Origin: Lachnocurva sp029100405
Lineage (GTDB): Bacteria; Bacillota; Clostridia; Lachnospirales; Lachnospiraceae
DNA length: 64,000 bases
Direction of reading: 5' to 3'
NCBI GenBank assembly: GCA_046263755.1
Contig: JBJYZC010000011.1
Location: 33,807 to 97,806 of the forward strand
The position numbers and the translations under genes were made by a program. Below the pieces are notes generated by a model, which saw nothing but the letters and a program-made list of their open reading frames with translations, searched no databases and was not told the DNA's origin. Below, in pieces: positions 1-8,858 of this stretch (the stretch's first letter is position 1; each line of letters starts with the position of its first letter).

Positions 1-401
1 TTCGAAAAGTGGATCGGTTCAGCGAATATATTAAGACAGCTGTTCGTTATGTGAATGAGCATTATTCCGAGGAGATCCGCATTTCTGAGATGGCTTCTAC
101 CTGCGGCTTATCTGAGTCCCACTTCAGAAAGATCTTTGAAGAAGCGATGAATATGAAACCGAACGACTATATCAATTCGGTCCGGATCCAGGAGGCATGC
201 AAGCTCATGCGGAAGGAAGAACTTTCCATGGAGGAACTTGGACTGAGAGTAGGATATCAGACACCTTCCACCTTCAATCGGAATTTTCGTAAACTGACCG
301 GAAAGACTCCCTATCAATGGAAGTCGGATGCCAGAAGTCATAAAGATCTTCTGACGGACTTCAGGATCAGCGCCGAAAAGGGATGGGAAGGAAAGGTTTA
401 A
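1..401 (+). CDS. AraC-family transcriptional regulator, C-terminal part (5' truncated by window edge)
   Basis: The visible part is a complete AraC/XylS DNA-binding region with two helix-turn-helix motifs: one around the EMASTCGLSESHFRKIF segment, a second around ELGLRVGYQTPSTFNRNFRK, ending in the usual KLTGKTPYQWK. The frame is open to the left edge, so the GTG at position 9 is probably internal and the sensor or ligand-binding part lies outside the window. It lies directly upstream of a sugar ABC/beta-galactosidase operon on the same strand, and a terminator separates them. By context it may regulate that operon, possibly as the output domain of a YesN-type response regulator or a cupin-AraC protein. 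This is inference; the N-terminal domain is not visible. Confidence 0.85.
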   Translation, partial: RKVDRFSEYIKTAVRYVNEHYSEEIRISEMASTCGLSESHFRKIFEEAMNMKPNDYINSVRIQEACKLMRKEELSMEELGLRVGYQTPSTFNRNFRKLTGKTPYQWKSDARSHKDLLTDFRISAEKGWEGKV

Positions 402-445
402 GTCAAAGCTGATCAGGACCTCCTCGATGAAACCTGACCAAAGAC

Positions 446-487
446 AGCGGTAACGAAGGCAGACAGCTCTTTGTTACCGCTTTTTTT
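446..487 (+). terminator. Intrinsic terminator after the AraC-family gene
   Basis: A 9-bp perfect stem (AGCGGTAAC at 446-454 and GTTACCGCT at 473-481) is followed by a run of seven T residues. It separates the regulator from the sugar operon, so the latter needs its own promoter. Confidence 0.9.
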
Positions 488-581
488 GCTCATTTTCCAC
501 GGGCAGAAATTATTCAAAAAAAATTTCACAGATCCGAAATTGTAGAAGAGTCATAAAAAATGCACAAAAAACCCGAACATA

Positions 582-597
582 ATGGTAACGTTTCCAT
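582..597. promoter_or_regulatory. LacI/CcpA-type operator upstream of the beta-galactoside operon
   Basis: ATGGTAACGTTTCCAT is a near-perfect 16-bp palindrome centred on AACGTT, broken only at one symmetric pair. The form is typical of LacI-family operators and differs by one base from the B. subtilis cre consensus for CcpA. It sits about 75 bp upstream of a TATAAT box. This is either an upstream activating or looping position, or a sign that the real promoter lies closer. The same AACGTTT core occurs in the maltodextrin operon promoter at 42060-42106. Confidence 0.6.
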
Positions 598-640
598 CAT
601 TTTTTAGGCGAATATGCAAAGAATAGAATACTTTCTACAC

Positions 641-668
641 TTCTATTTTACGTCCTGTCGGTTATAAT
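641..668 (+). promoter_or_regulatory. Putative sigma-A promoter of the beta-galactoside operon
   Basis: A perfect -10 box, TATAAT, lies at 663-668. The -35 (TTCTAT at 641-646, 16-bp spacer) is weak, which suits a regulated promoter. Predicted transcription starts near 675, giving a leader of about 105 nt before the binding-protein gene. The remainder of the 380-bp gap between the AraC gene and this operon is A/T-rich, with no ORF that I can support. Confidence 0.5.
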
Positions 669-781
669 AGACATACATTCAAGAGAAAAGGGAACAGAAT
701 CTGTACAAAATTCACAAGGCATTAAGCCTGTGAAGTTGGTTATGGCAAAAATGTTCCCGATCGTACAAGGAGGGTTTTTGT

Positions 782-2131
782 ATGAAAAAGAAAGTATTGT
801 CCATTATGCTGGTAGGGGTACTGGCAGTTGGAGCTCTTGCAGGATGCGGAAGCAGCAGCAAGAGTAAGAGCGGATCGAAGAAGTCATCCGGAAAGAACAT
901 CACGGCTTCTGAGGATAAGAATACGCTTTCCGTATACGCTTGGGATAAGAACTTCAATATCCCGGCTCTGAAGGCAGCAGAAGCTGCATATCAGAAGAAG
1001 AATCCTGACTTCAAGCTGAACATCATTGAACAGTCTGCATCTTCTGATGTTGAGACCGCTGTTACTACAGCAGGTTCTTCCAAGGATTATTCCGCACTTC
1101 CTGACATCGTTCTTTTCCAGGATCACTACATCCAGAGATATGTACATGATTATCCGGATGCATGGCAGAATGTTGATGATGCCAAGGTTGACTGGACACA
1201 GTTCTCTCAGGATAAGATCGGTATGTCCACGATCGGGGGCAAGCACTATGGCTTCCCTGTAGATAACGGTACTGTTATCATGGCTTACCGTACAGATTAT
1301 CTGCAGCAGGCCGGTCACAGCGTTGATGAAATGACCGGAATCTCATGGACAGATTTCGAAAAGGTTGCAAAGGACGTTAAGGATAAGACCGGTAAGTATA
1401 TGATGTCCATGGACCACTCCGGAGATGACTTCCCTTACATGATGCTCCAGGCAGAGGGTGTATCCCAGTTCAAGGATGGCAAGCCTCAGCTTACCTCTGA
1501 GCCAAAGGTTGCTCAGGTTGTTGATGTGATTGCTTCTATGGCAAAGGATGAAACCATTCTCCTGGCAAACTCCTGGGATGAGTACACAGCATCGATCGCA
1601 AATGATCAGGTAGCAGGTGTATTCAATGGTAACTGGATCATTGCTACAATGAAGCAGAACAAGGCCGCTGCAGGTAAGTGGGCAATCACTACGATCCCGA
1701 CTCTGGAAGGAAACGGACAGCAGGGATATGCAGCAAACGGCGGTTCTTCCCTTTATATTACAGCAGCCTGCAAGAAGGCTGACCTTGCCAAGGACTTCCT
1801 TTCTTACACATTCGGCGGCGGCGACGGCGCAATTGAGACTTATGATAACGCTCTGAAGAACGGCGGTGTTATTTCTACTTACCTTCCTGCAGTTCAGGGT
1901 GATACCTATCAGCAGGCAGATGATTTCTTCGGTGGTGCTAAGGTTTACGCAACTCTGATGGAATACTCCGGTAAGGTTCCTGCAGTTGAGCAGAACGACT
2001 TCCACTACGAAGCAAGAACTGATATGGGTGAGGCAATCACCAATGTGATCAACGGAACTGCCACTAAGGATGCTCTGAAGGATGCACAGGATAAGCTTGA
2101 GTTTGCAATGGAAGACAACAGCTCTAAGTAA
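782..2131 (+). CDS. Extracellular sugar-binding lipoprotein of an ABC importer
   Basis: Family 1 solute-binding protein of 449 aa. A lipoprotein signal peptide ends in the lipobox LAGC with Cys22 as the lipidation site, followed by a Ser/Lys/Gly-rich linker to about residue 45 and then the periplasmic-binding fold. A strong AAGGAGGG ribosome-binding site (767-774) fixes the ATG start. It is the first gene of an operon with two permeases and a beta-galactosidase, so the likely ligand is a beta-galactoside (lactose or a galacto-oligosaccharide). The family alone cannot give the sugar. A strong hairpin after the stop probably leaves this gene more abundantly transcribed than the permeases. No ATPase gene is present in the operon. 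Confidence 0.9.
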   Translation: MKKKVLSIMLVGVLAVGALAGCGSSSKSKSGSKKSSGKNITASEDKNTLSVYAWDKNFNIPALKAAEAAYQKKNPDFKLNIIEQSASSDVETAVTTAGSSKDYSALPDIVLFQDHYIQRYVHDYPDAWQNVDDAKVDWTQFSQDKIGMSTIGGKHYGFPVDNGTVIMAYRTDYLQQAGHSVDEMTGISWTDFEKVAKDVKDKTGKYMMSMDHSGDDFPYMMLQAEGVSQFKDGKPQLTSEPKVAQVVDVIASMAKDETILLANSWDEYTASIANDQVAGVFNGNWIIATMKQNKAAAGKWAITTIPTLEGNGQQGYAANGGSSLYITAACKKADLAKDFLSYTFGGGDGAIETYDNALKNGGVISTYLPAVQGDTYQQADDFFGGAKVYATLMEYSGKVPAVEQNDFHYEARTDMGEAITNVINGTATKDALKDAQDKLEFAMEDNSSK

Positions 2132-2153
2132 TTCCGGGATCCGGTAAAAATTC

Positions 2154-2183
2154 GGGGAATCGGACTTCCGATTCCCCTTTTTT
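2154..2183 (+). terminator. Intra-operon terminator/attenuator after the binding-protein gene
   Basis: A 10-bp GC-rich stem (GGGGAATCGG / CCGATTCCCC) with a 4-nt loop is followed by TTTTTT, 22 bp after the stop codon and 34 bp before the permease start. It probably lets only part of the transcription pass to the permeases, a common way to make binding protein in excess. Confidence 0.8.
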
Positions 2184-2217
2184 AACCGTAAGGTCTTAGA
2201 AAGAAGGGAGAGTAAAT

Positions 2218-3117
2218 TTGGAAAAGAAAAAAGGCATAAGCCTGCAGGAGAAGCAAAGCCTGGCAGGGTGGGGCTTTTTGGCACCTGCATCAATCCTGAT
2301 CTTCATCCTGAGCTTTTACCCCATGGTAAGAGCCTTCATCATGTCTATGCAGACAGGGTCGGCCGCAAACATGCAGTGGCAGCAGCCCATCTTTCGGAAT
2401 TATACCAGAATGATCCACGATACGACCTTTATCCGGTCGATGGGGAATACCTTCCTCTATCTGATCATCCAGGTACCGATCATGCTGGTTCTGGCAATCC
2501 TCCTGGCACAGCTTTTAAATAACAAGGATCTGAAATTCCGCGGCCTTTTCCGAACCATGGTCTTCCTTCCTTGTGCGACCTCATTGGTTTCTTATTCTTT
2601 GATTTTCCGTTCGATGTTCGCTCAGCAGGGTTTGGTCAATTCCATCCTGATGAAGCTTGGCATCATCGAAAAAAATATCAACTTCATCGGTACGACCGGA
2701 TGGGCGCGTTTTGTTATTATCTTCGCATTGATCTGGAGATGGACCGGTTATAACATGGTCTTCTATCTGGCAGGTCTGCAGAATATCGAATATTCTGTAT
2801 ATGAAGCAGCTAAAATTGATGGAGCAAATGGCTGGAAGACCTTCTGGCATATCACAGTTCCTCTTCTTCGCCCGACCATTATCATGACATTCATTATGTC
2901 AATCAATGGTACTCTGCAGCTCTTCGATGAGTCTGTCAACCTGACAAACGGAGGTCCGGCAAATACTACGATCACCATGTCGCATTACATTTACAACCTT
3001 TCCTTTGGTAAGGGCGTTTCGAATTTCGGTTATGCATCCGCCCTTTCCTTCGTTGTATTTGTCCTGGTTGCTATTCTGGCAGCTATTAATCTGAAAGTAG
3101 GTGATACGCGTGACTAA
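2218..3117 (+). CDS. ABC sugar importer permease, MalF/LacF type
   Basis: A 299-aa integral membrane permease of the carbohydrate uptake (CUT1) group with about six membrane segments. The EAA loop that docks the ATPase is visible near residue 200, in the stretch EAAKIDGANGWKTFWHITVP. It starts with TTG at 2218 behind an AAGGGAGAG ribosome-binding site. It is paired with the next gene as the two membrane subunits of a binding-protein-dependent importer, and the reading frames overlap. The substrate is inferred from the downstream beta-galactosidase. Confidence 0.92.
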   Translation: MEKKKGISLQEKQSLAGWGFLAPASILIFILSFYPMVRAFIMSMQTGSAANMQWQQPIFRNYTRMIHDTTFIRSMGNTFLYLIIQVPIMLVLAILLAQLLNNKDLKFRGLFRTMVFLPCATSLVSYSLIFRSMFAQQGLVNSILMKLGIIEKNINFIGTTGWARFVIIFALIWRWTGYNMVFYLAGLQNIEYSVYEAAKIDGANGWKTFWHITVPLLRPTIIMTFIMSINGTLQLFDESVNLTNGGPANTTITMSHYIYNLSFGKGVSNFGYASALSFVVFVLVAILAAINLKVGDTRD

Positions 3118-3943
3118 GGCTAAGAATAAATCCGCAATTCAGCGCAGACTGATTCCAACCTATATTTTCCTGATCATCTGGAGTCTTTTCTCTGTATTCC
3201 CTCTTTACTGGATGATTTCCGCTTCCACGAATACATCAAAGGATATCCAGGCCGGAAAGATTGTTTTCGGAGCTGCATTTATCGAGAATTATGAGAAGCT
3301 GACTTCTCAGAATGATCTCTGGGGAACTCTTGGAAACTCCTTCTTCTATTCGATTGTGCAGACCATTCTCTGCCTCTTCATCTGCTCCCTTGCCGGTTTC
3401 GGGTTCGAGCTCTATCACACCAAGATGAAGGATAAATTATTTGACATCCTTCTTCTTGCCATGATGGTACCTCAGGTAGCAACGATGATTCCCCTTTTTA
3501 AGTTAGTAAACAGCATGGGAATCATGTATACCGTATGGGCCTTCATCCTGCCGTCGATCTCGACGCCATTTATGATCATGATGTTCCGTCAGAATTCGCG
3601 TAATTTCCCTCAAGACATTATGGAGGCCGCAAGACTGGACGGATTGAATGAGTTCCAGATCTACTTCCGTATGTATCTTCCGGTTATGAAGTCAACTTTT
3701 GCAGCCGCAGCTGTTATTACCTTCATGAATGCTTGGAATGCATATCTGTGGCCGAAGGTTGTTATGGGAACCAATACCGATGCATGGACCATGCCGATGT
3801 TGATTGCAAATCTGGCAGGTGGTTATACACCGGACTATGGTGTTCTGATGCTTGGCGTTCTCTTCTGTTCCATCCCGACAATGATTGTCTTCTTCGTACT
3901 GCAGAAGCAGTTTGCAGAAGGTATTACCGGTGCGGTGAAGTAA
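3110..3943 (+). CDS. ABC sugar importer permease, MalG/LacG type
   Basis: Second CUT1 permease subunit, about 277 aa. It has an N-terminal membrane segment after a short basic leader, and an EAA loop near EAARLDGLNEFQIYFRMYLP. The C-terminus FAEGITGAVK is typical of MalG-type proteins. I prefer the GTG at 3110, which has AGTAGGTG 6-13 bases upstream; a GTG at 3101 would add three residues. Either way the start overlaps the preceding permease, indicating translational coupling. Its partner ATPase is probably the UgpC-type protein encoded at 8859-9968. Confidence 0.92.
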   Translation: MTKAKNKSAIQRRLIPTYIFLIIWSLFSVFPLYWMISASTNTSKDIQAGKIVFGAAFIENYEKLTSQNDLWGTLGNSFFYSIVQTILCLFICSLAGFGFELYHTKMKDKLFDILLLAMMVPQVATMIPLFKLVNSMGIMYTVWAFILPSISTPFMIMMFRQNSRNFPQDIMEAARLDGLNEFQIYFRMYLPVMKSTFAAAAVITFMNAWNAYLWPKVVMGTNTDAWTMPMLIANLAGGYTPDYGVLMLGVLFCSIPTMIVFFVLQKQFAEGITGAVK

Positions 3944-3988
3944 TAGGAGATAGAGACAAAGAAAGCAAGAAAAGGGTTTTGAATGAGA

Positions 3989-4017
3989 GGGACTGTAGGC
4001 TGCCTGCAGTCCCTTTT
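3989..4017 (+). terminator. Terminator-like hairpin between permease and lacZ
   Basis: GGGACTG (3989-3995) and CAGTCCC (4007-4013) form an outer stem, with an inner AGGC/GCCT pairing, followed by TTTT. The short T-run suggests partial termination. It is a second attenuation step before lacZ. Confidence 0.65.
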
Positions 4018-4037
4018 CAAAAATAAAGGAGAAGTTT

Positions 4038-7000
4038 ATGAAAGAATTCCATTACGACATTGTAAGGGATCCTGAGATTTTCGAGGAAAATCGTCTGCCG
4101 GCGCATTCTGACCATCTCTATTATCCGAACAAAAGTGCCATCTATGGAGATCCGACCGGCTTTCGGTTCAGCCTGAATGGAATCTGGAAGTTTTCTTATG
4201 CAAGAAATGTTGAATCTGCTGTCCCAGACTTTTATCAGAAGGATTTTAGCGCTTTAGGCTGGGACGAGATCCGTGTTCCTGCCTGCATTCAGATGGAAGG
4301 TTACGACAGACCTCAGTATGTGAATACCCAGTATCCCTGGGATGGGCATGAAGAAGTGGAACCGGGAGAGATCCCTAAGGAATTTAACCCGACGGCATCT
4401 TATCTGAAGGATTTTGAGCTTCCTTCGAATATGACGAAGGGACCGGTCTATATTTCCTTTCAGGGAGTGGAAAGCGGATTCGCACTATGGCTCAATGGCA
4501 ATTATGTCGGTTACAGTGAGGACAGTTTCACACCCTCTGAGTTCGATTTGACGCCATATATCCAGCCCGGGAGAAACCGGCTGGCTGTCCGGGTATTCAA
4601 ATGGACAGCGGGAAGTTGGTGCGAAGACCAGGATATGTTCCGCTTTTCAGGCATATTCCGGGATGTATATCTCTATACGGTTCCGGAAGTTCATATCCGG
4701 GATCTGAAAATTCAGACCGAGCTCGAGCAAAAATTTACCAAGGCAGAGCTTGTTATTGATATGAAGACGAATAAGCCCGGTTCCTATCAGATGGATCTCG
4801 TGGATCCGAATGGTGAGTCCGTCATCAATGGGAAGGGGTCTCTGGACCGGAATACCCACATCCGGATTCCGGTAGATGAGCCCCAGCTCTGGAGTGCGGA
4901 GATTCCGAATCTCTATGAGCTTCGAATCGAAGTCCTGGATGAGAAGAATCATTTTCAGGAAGAAGTGGTGGAGAAAGTTGGTTTCCGCAGCTTCGAACTC
5001 AAGGATCATATCATGCAGTTGAATGGCAAGCGGATCGTTTTCAAAGGAACAGACCGTCATGAATTCAGCGCAGAGACCGGGCGGGCATTGACAGTGGATG
5101 ATATTGAAAAGGATATCATCACCATGAAGCAGAACAATATCAATGCGATCCGGACCAGCCACTATCCTAACCGGACAGAGTTCTATCGTCTGTGTGATGA
5201 ATACGGTCTCTATGTCATAGATGAGACCAATCTGGAAACCCATGGAACCTGGGATCCGGTGATGGAAGGAAGACGTGATATCGAGACCGTAGTGCCGGGG
5301 AATCGGCCGGAATTCCAGGAACTGGTTCTGGATCGGGCTCGCAGCATGTACGAAAGAGACAAGAACCACCCTTCAATTTTGATCTGGTCTTGCGGCAACG
5401 AGTCTTTCGGCGGAAAAGATATCAATGAAATGACCAAGGCATTTCATGCCTGGGATCCGACTCGTCTGGTTCATTACGAAGGCGTTCAATGGGATAAGCG
5501 CTATCCGGATCTGTCGGACATGGAAAGTACCATGTATGCGCCGGTAGCTGACATCAAGGAATTCCTGAAGGATCATAGAGAAAAGCCCTATATTAACTGC
5601 GAATATACCCATGCCATGGGAAATTCCTGCGGGGCCATGTCGAAGTACACGGATCTGACCCGGGAAGAACCCCTTTTCCAGGGTGGTTTTATCTGGGATT
5701 ATATTGACCAGTCTCTTACCAAAAAGGACCGCTATGGCAGGGAATTCCAGGCCTATGGCGGTGACTTCGATGACCGGCCCTGTGATTTCAGTTTCAGCGG
5801 TAACGGCATCTGCTATGGCAAGGATCGTGATCCGTCCCCCAAGATGCAGGAAGTGAAGTACAACTACCAGAATATCCGGGTTTGTGTGGAAGAAGACCAC
5901 TTCTTTGTGGAAAACAACGCACTTTTCACACCGACCGGTGCATATGACTGTGAAATCCTTCTGGAAAAGGATGGAGAGTTCCTGGATGCATATATGTCAG
6001 AGGTCAATGTAGACCCGGGCGAAAGCAGATCCTTTGATATGCCATTTAAGATCCCGGACGAAGGTGGTGAATATGTCGTTACGGTATCCTTCCTTTTGAA
6101 GAAGGATGAACTCTGGGCAGACCAGGGGCATGAAGTTGCCTGGGGCCAGGGCATCTTCGAAAGAAAAGGAGAAGAAAAAGAACATAAAGGACATATGACT
6201 ATTGTACATGGCTGGAAGAATCTGGGTGTTAAGGGTGACAACTTCGAAGTCATCTTCTCCCGTCTCTTCGGCGGATTGGTTTCTTATGTCTATGGTGGCA
6301 GGGAACTCTTAAAGACCATGCCAAAGCCCAATTTCTGGCGGGCTATGACTGAGAATGACATGGCAAACCAGCTCCCTTTCCGTGCCGGTCAATGGAAAGC
6401 AGCTTCTATGTATGTATCACATAAGTATCATCATGGAAGAAGAGGAACAGATTATGAGGTCGAGGAGAAGGAACAGTCTGTTACCATTACCTATACCTAT
6501 CATCTGGCGACCAAGCCGGCTATGGATTGCAAAGTGACTTACACGGTCTTCCCGGATGGTGAGATCAAAGTCAACCTTTCTATGGGAGACAGCCATGAAG
6601 TCGGTGAGCTTCCGGAATTCAGCATGATGTTCGGCTTAGATTATGATCTCCATCACTTAAAATGGTATGGAAAAGGACCGGATGAGACCTATATCGACCG
6701 GCAGCATGCCAAGGTCGGGGTCTATGAAAATGATGTTATGGATAACATGGCCAAATATCTGGTTCCTCAGGAATGTGGTAACAAAGTAGATGTGCGTTAT
6801 GCAGAATTGACCGATGACAAGGGCAGGGGTATTCGTTTCAACTGTAATCACCTGGAATTCTCCGCCCTGCCCTATACACCTCAGGAAGTGGAAAATGCGA
6901 CCCACCAGAATGAGCTGCCGCTTCCCATCCGGACCTGTGTCCGTGTCGGTAAGCAGATGGGCATTGGAGGAGACGATACCTGGGGTGCCTTGACACATCC

Positions 7001-7061
7001 GGAGTTCATGTTAGATAATAATAAAACGATGAGCATCACATTTTCCTTCCGAGGGATCTGA
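4038..7061 (+). CDS. lacZ: Beta-galactosidase, LacZ type (GH2)
   Basis: A 1007-aa protein, close to the 1023 aa of E. coli LacZ and colinear with it: sugar-binding jelly-roll domain (about 50-220), immunoglobulin-like domain (220-330), TIM barrel (330-620), second Ig-like domain and the C-terminal small-chain domain (about 740-1005). The acid/base Glu455 lies in SCGNESFGG and the nucleophile Glu522 in INCEYTHAMGNS. The conserved ETHGTWD-type segment after DETNLE is also present. No signal peptide is seen, so it is cytoplasmic and hydrolyses imported lactose or other beta-galactosides. It has an AAAGGAG ribosome-binding site and is the last gene of the transporter operon. Confidence 0.96.
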   Translation: MKEFHYDIVRDPEIFEENRLPAHSDHLYYPNKSAIYGDPTGFRFSLNGIWKFSYARNVESAVPDFYQKDFSALGWDEIRVPACIQMEGYDRPQYVNTQYPWDGHEEVEPGEIPKEFNPTASYLKDFELPSNMTKGPVYISFQGVESGFALWLNGNYVGYSEDSFTPSEFDLTPYIQPGRNRLAVRVFKWTAGSWCEDQDMFRFSGIFRDVYLYTVPEVHIRDLKIQTELEQKFTKAELVIDMKTNKPGSYQMDLVDPNGESVINGKGSLDRNTHIRIPVDEPQLWSAEIPNLYELRIEVLDEKNHFQEEVVEKVGFRSFELKDHIMQLNGKRIVFKGTDRHEFSAETGRALTVDDIEKDIITMKQNNINAIRTSHYPNRTEFYRLCDEYGLYVIDETNLETHGTWDPVMEGRRDIETVVPGNRPEFQELVLDRARSMYERDKNHPSILIWSCGNESFGGKDINEMTKAFHAWDPTRLVHYEGVQWDKRYPDLSDMESTMYAPVADIKEFLKDHREKPYINCEYTHAMGNSCGAMSKYTDLTREEPLFQGGFIWDYIDQSLTKKDRYGREFQAYGGDFDDRPCDFSFSGNGICYGKDRDPSPKMQEVKYNYQNIRVCVEEDHFFVENNALFTPTGAYDCEILLEKDGEFLDAYMSEVNVDPGESRSFDMPFKIPDEGGEYVVTVSFLLKKDELWADQGHEVAWGQGIFERKGEEKEHKGHMTIVHGWKNLGVKGDNFEVIFSRLFGGLVSYVYGGRELLKTMPKPNFWRAMTENDMANQLPFRAGQWKAASMYVSHKYHHGRRGTDYEVEEKEQSVTITYTYHLATKPAMDCKVTYTVFPDGEIKVNLSMGDSHEVGELPEFSMMFGLDYDLHHLKWYGKGPDETYIDRQHAKVGVYENDVMDNMAKYLVPQECGNKVDVRYAELTDDKGRGIRFNCNHLEFSALPYTPQEVENATHQNELPLPIRTCVRVGKQMGIGGDDTWGALTHPEFMLDNNKTMSITFSFRGI

Positions 7062-7125
7062 TGATTCATAGATTGCCCGGGAAAAGTGTATGAAAAGAAG
7101 GACAGATCAAAGACGGAGGTAAAGC

Positions 7126-7671
7126 ATGTATCAGCAGGATATATTTCATGAGTGCACAGTGGAAAGAAAAACACCTGGCAGTATTAAGGTCATGGCCTAT
7201 ATTTCCGCGATTTTCGCATTCCTGTTTTTCCTTATGATGATGGTTTTTCCTCCCATGCTGCTTATGGCTCTTTTATTTGCACTGCTGGCCTGGGTTAATT
7301 TCCAGTATACGAAGATTGCCTTCGATTACAGCTATACCAATGGAGAACTGGACATCGATAAGGTGATCGGCGGGCGTAAGAGAAAGAGCATGGTTGCGAC
7401 CAAGGAAGCCAATATTGTCGTGATGGCTCCAACACATAGCGATCCGGTTCAGCCCTATATCGGAAAGAGCATGCCGGTCAAGGATTGCTCTTCCCATATT
7501 CCGGGGAAAAACTATTACGTCATGATCATAAAGGATGATGTGACTGCGCAGGAAACAAAGGTGATCGTAGAACCGAGTATTGAGATCCTGGATATTCTGC
7601 AAAGGATGAATCCTTCCCGGGTGACTCTGTCAGATGAAGACAGAGCCAAGGCCAGAAAACTGGCCTATTGA
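7126..7671 (+). CDS. Small two-helix membrane protein, DUF6106-like
   Basis: A 181-aa protein with two adjacent membrane helices (about residues 22-40 and 43-60), then a soluble C-terminal domain. That domain begins FDYSYTNGELDIDKV, a pattern seen in small uncharacterised Lachnospiraceae membrane proteins that I associate with DUF6106. The start is set by GGAGG (7115-7119). It follows lacZ by 64 bp and may be read through from that operon, but its content suggests no sugar-specific role. Function is unknown. Confidence 0.75.
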   Translation: MYQQDIFHECTVERKTPGSIKVMAYISAIFAFLFFLMMMVFPPMLLMALLFALLAWVNFQYTKIAFDYSYTNGELDIDKVIGGRKRKSMVATKEANIVVMAPTHSDPVQPYIGKSMPVKDCSSHIPGKNYYVMIIKDDVTAQETKVIVEPSIEILDILQRMNPSRVTLSDEDRAKARKLAY

Positions 7672-7776
7672 TCCCTGACTGGATTGAATGTAAGGATCAA
7701 TCGCTCCTCATTTTAGGAATCCATCAAGCAGGAGCGTCAATCGCACAGAAATTGCATAGAGATCGCATAGAGTTAG

Positions 7777-7815
7777 AAAAAGTCCTGAGGGTTTTAACTC
7801 CCTCAGGACTTTTTT
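7777..7815. terminator. Bidirectional terminator between convergent genes
   Basis: A 10-bp perfect stem (GTCCTGAGGG / CCCTCAGGAC, 7782-7809) has an A-run on its left and a T-run on its right, so it can end transcription from both sides. The stop codon of the minus-strand regulator lies inside the right arm. Confidence 0.9.
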
Positions 7816-8738
7816 AGATAGGCTGCAATCATCATTCCGATCCGACAAGTGATTGCATCATCGAAATTCCGAAGATCCAGTCCGGTAGAACGCTTGAACT
7901 TGTCCAGACGATAGACCAGGGTATTTCGATGAAGATAGAGGATCCGCGCGGTCTCCGCAATGTTCAGTCCACTGGCGAAAAAGGTCCGTATGGTATGCCC
8001 TGTTTCCTCATCGATTTCCGAGAAATCCACGCCGGGAAGGGATTCTTCCAGGTAATCCAGACAGGCTTCCCTGGGCAGGCGGGAAAGGAGCTTGCCGAGG
8101 CCAAGATTTCGATAATAATAAATATTGTCAGAAGATAAAAAGATACTGCCGATCTTCATGGAAAGTAAGAGATTTTGATAGGTGGCCGGAAGGTCGGAAA
8201 GATTTTCAACGGCCCGATCATAGGCAATCCGTATGGTAAGCATTGCTTCCGCTGTGATAGTGTCCAGAAGCTGGGCTGCCGTTTTCCTCAAGGATTCTGT
8301 GGAAAGAAGCTCCTCAGAATTAAATAAGAGGACCAGGTCATGGTCATTCATATCAAGATAAAAGGTCGAAGAAGGTTCTGTGATCTCCCGTAAGATTGCC
8401 ATGATATCAGAGTTATTGGTATAAGGTTTATTAAAATGGAGAAGGAGAAGGCCGAGGCAGGCGCCGGTACGGAAATGACAATTCTCCAGTTGTGCTTGAC
8501 AATCATCCAAGGTTAAATCTCCCTGGAGAAAGCGACGGAGAATATCGGAAGGGGTCGACTTTCGAGGCCGTTTTTCCGGCTCTTTTTTCAGATCTTTTAA
8601 TAGAAATGTAAGGCGTTCCTCCAGCTCATCTTCCGGGATCGAGTCATCTTTTAGTTGAAAGGGAATGCCGGTCAGAGAGCAAATTTCATCCAGTGTCTTC
8701 TGAACCTTGGAAGAAATCTGTTTTTTTGTTTCCTGCAT
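7803..8738 (-). CDS. PucR/CdaR-family transcriptional regulator
   Basis: About 311 aa. The C-terminal 60 residues form the PucR-type helix-turn-helix (NIAETARILYLHRNTLVYRL). The central part resembles the GGDEF-like sensor region of CdaR/PucR regulators; no N-terminal sugar-diacid domain is obvious. An upstream in-frame ATG at 8777 exists, but a perfect -10 box at 8782-8787 would place the transcript start at or after that ATG, so I use the ATG at 8738 behind a GGAAAT site. The gene is downstream of, and on the same strand as, the sugar ATPase gene. A role in carbohydrate regulation is inference. Confidence 0.8.
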   Translation of the reverse strand: MQETKKQISSKVQKTLDEICSLTGIPFQLKDDSIPEDELEERLTFLLKDLKKEPEKRPRKSTPSDILRRFLQGDLTLDDCQAQLENCHFRTGACLGLLLLHFNKPYTNNSDIMAILREITEPSSTFYLDMNDHDLVLLFNSEELLSTESLRKTAAQLLDTITAEAMLTIRIAYDRAVENLSDLPATYQNLLLSMKIGSIFLSSDNIYYYRNLGLGKLLSRLPREACLDYLEESLPGVDFSEIDEETGHTIRTFFASGLNIAETARILYLHRNTLVYRLDKFKRSTGLDLRNFDDAITCRIGMMIAAYLKKS

Positions 8739-8781
8739 AGAATTTCCTGTTCTTTGAAATTCAACGATAAGTTTCATATCT

Positions 8782-8787
8782 ATTATA
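8782..8787 (-). promoter_or_regulatory. -10 box of the PucR/CdaR-type gene
   Basis: On the minus strand this reads TATAAT, with the start predicted near 8775. No good -35 box is visible; the expected place falls in the terminator of the upstream ATPase gene. It decides the choice of start codon for the regulator. Confidence 0.5.
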
Positions 8788-8800
8788 ACGAATATTGGTA

Positions 8801-8832
8801 AAAAAAAGAGGACCTTTCCGGTCCTCTTTTTT
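8801..8832 (-). terminator. Terminator of the ugpC/msmX gene
   Basis: The stem GAGGACC / GGTCCTC (8808-8826) is flanked by seven A on the left, which read as U on the minus-strand transcript, and by T residues on the right. It ends the ATPase transcript 27 bp after its stop codon. Confidence 0.88.
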
Positions 8833-8858
8833 GAATCTCAGTGACTGAGATGAAAATC

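Noticed and set aside
1343..2293. 316-codon minus-strand ORF opposite the first binding protein
   Set aside because: Covers the operon's internal terminator and has no recognisable motif or ribosome-binding site; a shadow frame.
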